Shown piece by piece: positions 45,187 through 55,334 of a DNA stretch of 64,000 nucleotides. The stretch spans positions 1,302,001 through 1,366,000 of the forward strand of contig BRON01000009.1 of NCBI GenBank assembly GCA_024345305.1. The letters are read 5' to 3'. The position numbers and the translations under genes are program-made. Position 1 is the first letter of the stretch. Each line of letters opens with the position of its first letter. Source of the stretch: Mrakia gelida. Lineage: Eukaryota; Basidiomycota; Tremellomycetes; Cystofilobasidiales; Mrakiaceae. The notes beneath the pieces were generated by a model. That model was not told the DNA's origin. It searched no databases and was given only the letters and a program-made list of their open reading frames with translations.

Positions 45187-47932
45187 TCAACGCGACCCTC
45201 CTCCTCCTCCCCTGCCCTTCCCAATCAGCGGCACCACCATCACCACCACCGTCAACACCGCCAAAATCGCCATCAACACCCCCGCGATCCTCCAAGCCGC
45301 CTTCCTCTGAGCCCTCAGCACCCTCTCGTCCTCGACCCTCTTCGTCCCCCACGCCGTCCCAGTCAAACGCCAGAGAGTGATGAACCACGGAGCCCAGACG
45401 ATCTTGATCTCGGGCGGCTTGGGCAGTCGAAGTCGGAGTTTCCAGAACGTCCGACGGGTGCTGCTCGGAAGGCTTGGGCGTCGGAGATGAGGGAGACGAG
45501 CGCGTTTGGGTTTGGAGGAGAGGAGGGATCGCTGAGAGGTTGTTGGGGCGAGAGAGTGGGTGGAGGAGAAGAAAGAGGTTGAAGATGGAGAGAGAGTTTG
45601 GGTGGTGTGGAAGCTGAGGTTGGGGTTCGAGGTCAGGTCGAGAGGGTGGGGAGGGACGCGTCGTTCTGAGGATGGCGAGGGGAGTTCCTCGATCTCGACC
45701 TCTCGGACGGAGGAGAGACTAGTTTGTCGACCGTGGCGAGCAAGGCGGGAGGAGAGAGAGTTGCTGGTGTTCATGCGTGAGGTGGTGGTCGACGATGGGT
45801 TGGGAGGAGGAGCGAGGGGGTGAAGTTCGAAGGATCGCTCGTAGTCTTTTTGTTCTCGCACTCCGAAGAGGGCGACTGCGAAACGATGCGAAGAGAGAGG
45901 GTCAGCTCTGACGTTTAAAGAACAGAGGTAAAACCCATCACGTACGCCAGAAGCAAAGTGATTTCCGAGAACCCATCGCGTCTGGAAAGGAGTCGAAGAT
46001 CGGTCAGCTTCGAAATCGAACGCGTCTCGTCTCGTTCGAGGATGGGCTGGAGACTCACAACCAACACCGCCCAAGAACATAGGCACGACGATCAGCCTCC
46101 AGGGTCTCTCGGCTGCCTTCCCATCCGATCTGAACGGGCTGGGATTGAGGAGAAGGAGGAAGAAGGTGATGATGGCGAGGATCGAGAGGAACGAGCCGCA
46201 GAGGAGCCGACCGAGCTGTGGGACGACGAGGGCAGAACACACAATCAGAGATGATTACGAGAGAAGAGAGAAACAAAGAGTTCAAGAGGCTGGCTCGACT
46301 TACAGCAGTTCGATGATCCAAGTTCTCCAACGCGTCCTCCAGGAATCCACCCCTTCCGACCAGCCATTCCCTCTCCGCCCATTCCTCCACTTTCCCAGCC
46401 AGACCACTCAGCACATCCGGGTGCGTCGTCATCCTAGCTTCCCTTCTCATCTGATCCGTCACTCGAAACTCCTTCGGAAGTCGTTCGGCGAGCGAGAGAA
46501 GAACGTTGAGCTCCTCCCTCAGAGGTTGGGTCGCTTCCAGCCGTTCGTCGTAGTCGTGTGGTGGAGGAGTAGGAGGAACCGAAGAGAGAGGTGACGGCGG
46601 GAGAAGAGAAAGGGGGATGGTGGTGAAGGCGGAAGTGAGAGGGTCTTGGAAAGGGTTGGTCGAGGAGGAGGTGGACGCGTTGCTGCTCGGGAGGGTTGCT
46701 GCTCTCGGACGCGATGCCGAAGGTACAGCGGGATACGACTGAGTGGGACGGATAGTTGAACCGCCGTTGGACGAAGAAGAGGACGTTCCAGACATTCCTC
46801 GAAGCCTCGTCTTGGTCGAAGGCCGCGAAGAGCCACTCCGACTTCGACTTCGATTCTCGGGCTCGTCTTCGTCGTAATCCTCCTCCTCCGATTCCTCCTC
46901 CTCGTGAGGTCGGGGAAGAGGTCTCTGGCCCATCCCTCTCAGCCCTCCAGCTGTTCTCTTGCTGCTGGCGACCGAGCGAACACTCCTCCCGTCCGACGAG
47001 GCAGCGTCGCCGAAGCTCACCGCATCTGGGACGGTTGGAAGTCGAGGAGCGAGTATAAGTCCCTCGGGAACGAGAGTGAGGGGAGGAGGTGCTGATCCTG
47101 AGCGTGAACGGGCGACTGGTGGGAGGGAGTAGACCATCGGTTGCGGTTGTTTGGAGGAGGAGGGAGTGGAGGAAGAGGAGAAGGCGGATTGAGGAGTTGA
47201 AGGGTTCGAGCTCGCGCCAGCGGAGGAGGTAGGAGTGACGGGTAGACGGAAGCTTGTTGGTGCTTTCAGAGGTGGTAGAGGAGGGAGGGGTTCGTTGTTG
47301 TTGCGGGATGATGACGAGGAGGACTTGTTGTGAGAGTGAGAGGAGAGGGAGAGGAGGGAGATGAGTTGGAAGGGGGTCGGAGAGAGGAGTTGATCTTCCA
47401 AGTCGAGAGCGAAGAAGTCGGTTCGATATCTACAAACAAAGCGCGAAGAGGATAGAGATCAGCCTTCGTCCAAGTTTTTGATCTTGAGAGAGAAGAGGGG
47501 AAGAGCTCACCGTTCGAAAGCAACGAGAAACTCGAGAGCACCCTCGTCTTCCCTCCTCCTCCCCTCCTCCCCATCTCCAAGCCATCCAGCCTCCTCGTCC
47601 CCCTCTCCTCTCGCCACCCTCTTCCTATTCGCCAACCAGCCTCTGAGGTCCATCACGCCGATTGGACTCTTCGTCTTTCCAGCTAGGATCAACCTGAGCG
47701 AAATGAGCTCTTCCAACTCCGAGTCCCCTCCTCCCTTCCCTCCTACTCCTCCTCTGAACGAGAATTGAGACGCGAGCGAGTCGATCCTGGCGAAGGATCC
47801 TTTGGATGTTGATGAAGTTCGAACGAGTGGGTTGAGTCGAGAGAAATCGGTTGCCGCTGGGTCCTGCCCTAGCGGACACGAGTAGGGAGGGAGACCAGAG
47901 GAGGAGGACGGATGGGGAGAGCAAGCTGACAT
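45187..47932 (-). CDS. RGS-like protein with C-terminal membrane segments (Rax1-like)
   Basis: Probably a membrane-anchored regulator of G-protein signalling, of the fungal Rax1-like layout. The N-terminus (MSACSPHPSSSSGLPPYSCP) leads to the start of an RGS-type fold: LEELISLRLILAGKTKSPIG, then DEGALEFLVAFERYRTDFFA joined over an intron. A long Ser/Pro/acidic insert follows (SEEEDYDEDEPENRSRSRSG). The second half of the fold reads EFRVTDQMRREARMTTHPDV and EWLVGRGGFLEDALENLDHR. Then come membrane segments CGSFLSILAIITFFLLLLNP and WRLIVVPMFLGGVGDAMGSR, and, after a Ser-rich part and KIVWAPWFITLWRLTGTAWG, a last helix RIAGVLMAILAVLTVVVMVV. The RGS call rests on pattern, not on a computed match, and the fold is interrupted by a very long insert. 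Stop 45187-45189; start ATG 47930-47932. Confidence 0.68.
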
Positions 47933-48937
47933 CCTCGTTGCCTTCCTTTCCTTTCCCTTTGCCTTCCTGGCTTGGAGAACGAGAGTGAGAGTTTGTAGTA
48001 GTAGTAGGAGGAAGTGGTGGTGGTTGGGAGGTGCTTTAGGAGGTGCGAGGATGAGGGCTCGACATGGTTGAGGAGGGAAAGAAAGGGGAGAGAGGGGAAT
48101 CGACGTCGAAGGGTTGGCGGAGTCGAGCGAAAGGGGGAGACGGCAGCGACGCGACGCGACGTAGGTCGCAGGTTTGAGTATCTCTTCTCCTTTTGCGTGA
48201 CTGGAGAAAGATGCTGGGCTAAATGTGAGTGTAAAAGACGACAGAAAGGAGATGTGGAGGAGAAAGAGCGGAAGAGGGAACCGTGCGACGACGACACGTC
48301 GAGCGAGGCTAATCTTCCTTGCTCTCACTCTCTCCGCTTTTCATACGATTCAGCTCAATTGATATGTATATGTAGGGATTATGCGATAAGAAACAAAGAA
48401 ACGGATTGCGCGTGAGAGAGAGAATGAGATTGTAACGAGACGAAACGAAGGAATCGGAGAACAAGACTGCCGACGAGGACGACGACGACGACGAGTTGAT
48501 TTGATGATGAGGAGGAGGAGGAGGAAGGCATTTGGGGAGTTGGATAGCTGAGAAGAGAGGAGAGGAGGTTTTCGAGTCAGTTTCGGGAGGCACTGTCGCG
48601 AACGAGAACCATAGAGGGGACGCGACGGCCGACGGCACCCCTCCTCGCTTGACCTCTTCTCTTCCCCATTTCTCTCTTCACGAACAGACTCCTCGATGAG
48701 ATCGAGTCAAGAGAGCTGTTATTGAGTGAGAAGGCGTCGTTCGAAAGGAAGGTAGAAGAAGGTGACCCTCCTTGGAACGGAGCTCTTTGCGGCGACACCG
48801 TGCGCTAAGAAGTTGGTTGGAAAGGGGTGGAAAAAGTCGGAAGAGGAGAGAGCATTCGTATATACAAAGATGAGGGCAAAGAACTAGACTAGAGAGGCAA
48901 AACAAAAGGTATGTACGCGAGACGAGAACGGACGCCC
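47933..48937. other. Intergenic region with simple repeats
   Basis: About 1 kb holding the promoter of the RGS-like gene (left) and the 3' side of the mitochondrial-type gene (right). A gacgacgacgac run lies near 48476-48493 and a gaggaggaggagg run near 48510. No gene is supported. Confidence 0.4.
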
Positions 48938-49195
48938 TCACTTCGCCAACTCCTTCTGAGCTTCCTTCGCCATCCAACCCTCGTAATACCCCTTCAACTC
49001 GGCCCTCGCGTCCTCCTTCATCTTAGCGTCGTACATCTGCTCCTTCCCCTCCCAGTCCTCCAACCACGCGTCGCTCCCCCCCCCTTCTTTCCAAGCCTCA
49101 ATCACCTTCACCCACTCCGCCCAGGCCGCTCTAGGCTTCTCGTCGTCTTCAAAGCTAACGTCCTGAAGTTCGAAAGCCTTTCCCCCCTTCCCCTT
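48938..49195 (-). other. Open extension after an in-frame TAA
   Basis: The frame of the gene at 49196-50025 stays open for about 85 codons after its TAA (49196-49198), to a TGA at 48938-48940. The extension reads like protein: AWAEWVKVIEAWKEGGGSDA, WLEDWEGKEQMYDAKMKEDA, KGYYEGWMAKEAQKELAK. It is rich in Trp, Lys and Glu like the exons before it. This could be readthrough, a recent nonsense mutation, or a missed intron. Confidence 0.55.
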
Positions 49196-50025
49196 TTAGC
49201 ATCCAAATTGGTGCAGCCAAAGCTCTCGACACGCCCTCCCAGCCTCCCACATCGCGTCCTCGGCTTGACGAAGAGCCTCGTTCCTCTTGGGGTCGCGAAG
49301 GTCCGAAAAAGTGTCGGCCTCAACCCAAGTCTGGGAATAGATCCACTCGGTTTCGCCGAACTCTTCTCGAGCTTCGAGGTGGGACATAGTCTTGAACCTG
49401 GGTACCAGCCATTTCGAGTGCACGGGACGATCCTGATCAAAGCGCGAAAAGCAAAACCGACGAGACGGGGAGGGGGGGTTGAGAGTCAGTGCTCGTAGAT
49501 CGAGACGAAGAAGACTCAGAAGTTTTCTAAGAGCTCACCTCCAACGGGAAACCGCCGTTCCTCAGATCGATCGAATCGAGCACGTCTTTTTCGAGGGTAT
49601 CCTCCCACTTCGTTCCCTCTGGCAGCTGCTCCAGAGAACGATGTTCGTTAAGAGTCAGAAGAAGAAGCAAAGTCTGATGAGACAAGGGCGTTGGTATTGG
49701 ACTAACCGTCAACGAATCGTAATCCCTCCGCTCGACCTCGTTAGCCTCACTCCAGTCTTCGAGGAATCCTGTCCACTTCTCTCCCTTTGGGAGCTGTTCC
49801 AGAGAACGAGAGTTTGAGTCAGAAAGGAATCTAAGCTTACGGAAGAAAGGGAGGTTAGGGGGAAAAGGGACTCACCTCGGTCCTGAAGGGCGTGGTCTTC
49901 GTCGAGAGCGACCTGATGAAAGGGAGAGCGACGACGCGGCTCGTGTGGAGAGCGAGGAGTCGAGCCGGTTGTCGACCAAGAAGAGGAAGAGCCATTCGAC
50001 GAAGAGGAGAGAGAGCTTTAAGCAT
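49196..50025 (-). CDS. Probable mitochondrial protein with duplicated exon
   Basis: The family is unknown to me. The N-terminus (MLKALSPLRRMALPLLGRQP, ARLLALHTSRVVALPFIRSL) has Arg, Leu, Ser and Ala but no acids, a good mitochondrial targeting peptide. Two exons of 87 nt each follow, 49707-49793 (LPKGEKWTGFLEDW...) and 49539-49625 (LPEGTKWEDTLEKD...), clearly duplicates in tandem. The last exon has DRPVHSKWLVPRFKTMSHLE, EWIYSQTWVEADTFSDLRDP and AMWEAGRACRELWLHQFGC, ending at TAA 49196-49198. An in-frame ATG at 50179-50181 would give a longer N-terminus. The frame stays open beyond the TAA (48938-49195), so the true protein may be longer. The W-rich repeats suggest a structural or assembly role, but that is a guess. 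Confidence 0.65.
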
Positions 50026-50846
50026 CGTTGTAGCTTGAGGAAGGAAGGGGGAGGGAGAAGGTCGTCGTTGGGAGGCGAAAAGGGAAGAGGGGAGGGAGTA
50101 GGAAGCTGAAGTCGACGTCGCTGCGTACTCCAGCTTCGAAAGAGGCTCGACGGCGTGTCTCGACCTAAAGGGCAACAACATACGACACGCCTCTGTCTGG
50201 GAAGTTAGACTGAAGTGGGCGACGTCCAGCGAAGGAAAGAAGCAGCGACCAAGACCGTCGAAATCTGACCTCGACGCGTCGTGACTCGCAGCGCGGCTGC
50301 TCTCCCTTTATCTCGTCCACCTCGTTTCCACTCCTTGCTTCGTGCCAACGGTATCACTCAACGTTCCATGGATCGATTAAGAAGAACGAGTGTATTGTTC
50401 GGCGACGAAGGTGACTGGAAGGAGGCCAAAAGAGGGAGAGGAACAAAGGGAAAGGAAGACGCGTCGTCGGTCAGGTCGGTTTCGACTTTCGAGGTTCTGA
50501 AAGAGACGAGAAGGAGGAACGGAGCGCTGCTCACTAGAGGTTGAGGATATGATGATGGACCTAGTGAGAATTTGCGAATGAAGGGAGCCGAAGGGCGTCA
50601 GTCCTCGAACGAGTTCTCGAAACCGAAAAGGGAGAAGACGAGCTCGCCAGCTTGAGGTGACGAGGATAGCGAGGTTCGAGGAAAACGAGAGTGCGAGAAC
50701 AAGGCGGCTTAATTGATTTCGGGGAGTGTGGGCTGCGAAGGTGTGGGCGAGGTGGTATGCATCTGGGACCAGAAGGAAAAGGCGACGTCAGTTGGTCGCC
50801 TTGCCGCGAAGGCAAGCGAGACGAGAAAACAAGAACGCGACTCACC
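50026..50846. other. Intergenic region upstream of the mitochondrial-type gene
   Basis: About 820 bp. The left part should hold the promoter of the minus-strand mitochondrial-type gene, the right part the 3' UTR of the F-box-like gene. An open frame at 50281-50544 (+) has no protein-like features I trust. Confidence 0.35.
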
Positions 50847-51867
50847 TCAACCAGACGTCTCCCTGACCACAATCGAAATGTGCTTCATCCTCTCCTTTCC
50901 TCCATCCTCCCCGAGACCTTTGGGGACAGTGCGCTCCATCAACCCTTTGAGATCCATCCTCTGCTCCTCCGACTCGACAACGATCTCTGCGTGATCAACC
51001 TTCTCGTCCGGAAAAGCTCCATCTACTCCGAACGGCTTAAACAAGCTATCGAAGATACTCCCAAAGTCCTGGCTGGGGGACGTGGTGAGGACGTAGTAGG
51101 AGAAGGTCCATCGTTCGGAGGGGAACATCGAGGTGTGAAGGTCGGGGAAGAATCGAGGACGATGAACGTGAAGGTGTTCGAGTCGAGTCCAGGTGGAGGG
51201 AAACGTCATCTGTTGGAGCTTGTGGCTGACCGGGTTGAGGATGGGTGGGATAGGTGAGAACTGAAGGGAGGTAGGGTTGAGAAGAGGGAAGAGCTCGTCG
51301 GCGACGACGCGGTGCGTGGGACGGTAACTCATGTTGCTCAACGTGACTTTGGCTCCGGTAGCGATGAAGTTCAGGACGAGCTCTTCGAGGAGGATGAGAG
51401 AGCTGAACCTGACTTGCTCGAGGGAGATTCCTGTGGAAGAAGGGTTCCAGAAGACGATGGACCTGAACGTCAAGCGTCTGACTCGATCCAACGAGAGGGG
51501 AGCTTCGAGTTGAGCTGAGGAGAGTCCGGGTTTCTGAAGAAGGACACGAAGTCAGAAGCACAAGAGTCAGCTCAGGCAACCTCGAATGCCGTACGAGAGA
51601 AAAGACGAGAGAGGAGGGAGGAGAAGGGAGGGATGGACGAACTCTGCCGCAGAACAACCTCTTCAGCGGGTAAGGCCCAAAGATCTGGACGTCCTTGTAG
51701 AGGAACTCGGAGGCAATCTCGAGGAACTCGAAGCTGACTCGGCAGCAGGTAGCGAGGGTTCCGGTGCTGGCGAAGGCGAGGATGTGTCGTTCGATCTCGA
51801 TGGGGAGGAAGGGAAGAGGTTGAGATGGGGAGAAGGAGGGGGAGCCGGCGGAGGAAGGAGAAGCCAT
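50847..51867 (-). CDS. F-box-like protein (paralogue A)
   Basis: Exon 1 (51643-51867) encodes a Ser/Pro-rich start and an F-box-like helix set: LPFLPIEIERHILAFASTGT, LATCCRVSFEFLEIASEFLY, KDVQIFGPYPLKRLFCGR. Exon 2 (50847-51533) has leucine-rich lines: DRVRRLTFRSIVFWNPSSTG, SSLILLEELVLNFIATGAKV, RLEHLHVHRPRFFPDLHTSM, and ends MKHISIVVRETSG. The single intron starts GTTCGT (51637-51642). Its exon 1 is about half identical to that of the gene at 62473 (FPLEIKHHILRFCVYSTLAT) and splits at the same place (after FCGR / LCSR), so they are paralogues. A role as an SCF ubiquitin-ligase adaptor follows from the F-box-like start but is not proven. It shares a 390-bp divergent promoter with the gene at 52258. 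Confidence 0.72.
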
Positions 51868-52257
51868 CTTGTTGAGCGCGCAGGAGAGGTTTGAACGGTT
51901 TCGGATTCCAAGAGAAGCTGAAGGAGGGTTCGATAGGGAGACGAAGATAGAAGCTTGTGTGAAAATCTTCTCTCGTTTCGATGATGAGCGTCGGGAAGGA
52001 GGGAGGGAGGAGGTTCGTCGATTCGAAGCTCACCCTTCTCCCTTCCCTTGTCTTCCACCCTCTTCTTCGGCCTGAAACCCAACTCTCGTCACGACCAAGG
52101 TTTACGACATTTGTGAGCTATTGAATCCTTCTCAGAGGTTGGGCTCAAAACTCTGGGATGTGGAGGAGAAGCTAGAAGAAGGAAGGAAAGATACCCAGCT
52201 CATCATCTCCTTTCGCTCCTCCTCGCCTCCATCTCCGATCTTTTCTAATCTTCAGTG
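51868..52257. promoter_or_regulatory. Divergent promoter region
   Basis: About 390 bp between the F-box-like gene (-) and the unknown gene at 52258 (+). CT-rich leader on the + side. No clear TATA box. Confidence 0.35.
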
Positions 52258-53547
52258 ATGCCCGCCTCGCCCTCCTCTTCTCACTCAGCCTACCAGTCGG
52301 ACACGGAGGTCATTTCTCCCTCCAAGAAGCGAGCTGCTCCTTCAGACGAAGCTCCTAAGGGTTCCATCCTTCTCGGAGGGAAGGAAGTCAAGCTCACCCA
52401 AGGGATGCTTCCTTCGCAAGGTTCGTTCTCTTCCTTCCTCCTCTCTTCTCTGTCTTCTTGTTCAGCTAGGGATAGCTGAGACTAATTTCTTGGTCCGGCA
52501 TCCTGTCCATATCTACAGAGCTCGTCGACGCTCTTGTCGGAAGGATCAAAGAGGTTCGTGCGACCTTCCCTCCCCTCCTCCATCTCCCTCTATCTTGCAC
52601 CAGCATCACCCCGACGTCTCCCTCTTCACTCATACTTCGCTTCAAACCCGTTTATCATCTCCGCCAGCTCGAGAAGTCCGCTCCTTCCGCCTCTGCTTCC
52701 AAGAAGGCCAAACTCCCAGCTTCTGCCTCGACGACCTCCCTCGCCAATGCCTCCGCCAGTACCTCCAGTGCTCCTGCGCCCACCAAGGCAGACACCAAAC
52801 GAGCGACAGCGACCGTCAAGAAGTGGGTCACTCGACTCAAGAAGGAGTGCAAGTCTGACTCGAACAAGTTCAAGGGCCGTGAGTCGAGCTTTCCCTCTTC
52901 GCGACGACGCGTCTCTTTCCTTTCCGGAGACTGACTCTTCTTTCGTTCGCTCGCTTGGTCGCCGACTCGCTAGACGGTGGAAACAGGATCAAGTTCGACG
53001 ACGTCCTCTCTCCTGCCGACTTCAAGGCCATCTTCGAGGACATCGCAGCCTCGTCTCTCCAACCGAAGAAACCCAACTCGGTCGTCTCGGTCTACAGCTT
53101 CAACTCGTTCGAGGAGGTCAAGATCTTCTTCCAAAGCGCGGGAGGGCTGGATGGGTTCGCTTGGACTGGTTTGAAGGGAAACTTGTGGACTCAGGGAGGT
53201 GAGTCTGCACGACGACGTTCGCGACCGAGTTGCGTTGGTGGTTCGTTCGAGCTGACCTTCTCCCACTGCACCTCCTTGCCCTTGCTTCACAGGGATTCAC
53301 CAAGGAAAGGCGAGGAAGATCCGCTCGATTGACCTCGAAGTGTACAGACTCACGGCCACGTACAGCAGCAACTCGATGAAGTCGAGTACGAGCTCGCGTC
53401 TGCTGCCTTCACCCCGTCTTGACTGGATCTGACCCTTCTCCTTCGTCTGACTTCCAGCTCACTCTCGAGCTCCAGGTCGACAACGCAGAATCTAGCGGCT
53501 GGGACTCGGACGAGGGAGGGTACGGAGGCTCGCACGGCTGGTTCTGA
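52258..53547 (+). CDS. Unknown protein with basic middle and acidic tail
   Basis: No family recognised. Exon 1 reads MPASPSSSHSAYQSDTEVIS and then PSKKRAAPSDEAPKGSILLG, GKEVKLTQGMLPSQ. Next comes a helix (ELVDALVGRIKELEKSAPSA), a Ser/Ala linker and a basic helix ATVKKWVTRLKKECKSDSNK. A compact, possibly beta-rich domain follows: NRIKFDDVLSPADFKAIFED, KPNSVVSVYSFNSFEEVKIF, WTGLKGNLWTQGG, KARKIRSIDLEVYRLTATYS. The C-terminus is acidic with Gly and aromatic residues (SGWDSDEGGYGGSHGWF). The joint before the last exon is uncertain: the clear donor does not keep the frame I prefer, so a few residues near 53350-53460 are open to change. KKRAAP and the basic helix could direct it to the nucleus, an inference only. 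Confidence 0.6.
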
Positions 53548-53815
53548 TTCGCGTCTCGTCTTTCTCTCTCTCTCTCTTCGCCGTCGCATAGCATTTTGTT
53601 CGTTCTCGCACGTCCCCCCAGCTCATCGAGTTTATGTATCCCTCAGCATCTCGTTATGACTCTTTCACGATCAAATTTCTCCTTCTTCTCGATTGATGAC
53701 GTTCTTCCGCGAGGTCGTGTCGTCGAGCTGAACTCGCTTCTCCTTCCTTCCCTCTCCCCTTCACCCTCGCCCTTCATCCCATCTTCCACTTCTCGGACCC
53801 TTAGCAGTCGAAACT

Positions 53816-55292
53816 ATGGTACGTACCGCCTCGCTTCGTACAACATCCTGTCTGAGCTGACCTTTCCTCCTCTTCTCGTCTATCAGAACAACCACCTGCT
53901 CCTTCCTTACAAGAAGACGACCCCACTCCCTTCCCTCCCTGGCTCGCTGCGAACCTACATCTCGGAACGCTTCAAGACCATCAGTCCCGAGGCTTTCAAG
54001 GATGATATCCATCAGTTTGCCAAGCTTCGAAGAGATGCGGTGGAAGGTGGGATCGAGAATCATCGGGAGAACGTTGGGAGGTTGATCAAGTGAGCTCACC
54101 TTCACCTCCTCCTTCCTTCCCTTCTCTTTCGTCTGCCTGATTGCTGATACGTCTCGACCCTCTCGGCGGTTCTCAGATACCACGCCACTCTAGCCTATCT
54201 CCTCAGCAAGCTTCCTCCAGACGTCAGTCCTCGAGCTCCTTCCTTGGCTCCATCTTCGCTTCCCTCGATTGAAGCTGACCTCCCTTCATCTTTCCAGATC
54301 AACCAAGTCTTCCCTTACGATCCAACTTTCCCACAAACCTACGCTCTACACACACCAGCACCTCTCCCTCTCCCCACTCTCGCTCACGAACGATTCGCGG
54401 TTCTCTACAATCTGGCAGCGTGCTTCTCAAACCTCGTGAGTTCTCCCTTCCCATCCATCCCCGTCGTTCCTCCCTCCACTGTTGAGCTTGGTTTCGAGAG
54501 CGAGGCTGCATTTAACTCCCTTCATTGCTTCTGATTCGATATCTCACAGGGAGCACTCGAAGCTCGAATCACCGCCGACTCCATCAAACGAGCAACAGGA
54601 GCCTTCCAGGTGAGCTCTCGACTCCCTCTCAACTTCCCCTTCTTCGTCTCGCTCATCCACCTCCTCTTTTGATCACAGAACGCTTGTGGAATCTTCACCT
54701 ACCTCCTCACCCTCCTACCCTCCCTCCCCAAAGGATCTCTCGAGCCCTTCGGATCAGCAGCGTTCGATTTCAAGGAGGGCTACGTCGAGACGATGAAGTC
54801 TCTGACCGAGGCGATGGCTCAGGAGTGCTTCTGGCAGCAGGCGGTGCTTGGTGAGTTCGAACGAAAACTATTGGAAGGAGAGCTGGGTGGGAGGGTGGCA
54901 GAGAAGCTGATCCTGGCTCTTGGGTTGAACAGACAAGTACAAGAACGCGATCGTCGCGAGGCTGGCGACGAAGGTTCGTTTTCCTCTCTTAGGTTTTCCA
55001 CGTCTGCTTCGAGGATCAGCAGCTGACTCATTCGGACACTTCAACAGGTTTCTGAGCTCTACGATCAGACTCTCATCGCGTCCCAGAAGGAGTTCCCTTC
55101 GACGGCGAGCCATCTTCCTCCGGTTCGTCTCGTCCTCACGCTCGACTCCATTCCTCCTCGAAACTGACTCACTCAGTTCGTCACCTTTGCAGGCTTGGAC
55201 TGCTTTGATCACCATCAAGAAGTCTCACTTCTCGGCTGCTGCTCAGTGTGAGTCTTCGTTCTCTTTCTCGAGCGACGAAGAAGGCGAAGGCT

Positions 55293-55334
<42 letters not shown>

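Noticed and set aside
50281..50544. Open frame on + strand (about 87 codons) near the mitochondrial-type gene
   Set aside because: Arg/Ser-rich composition without domain features or a clear leader. It lies in a region where chance open frames are common.
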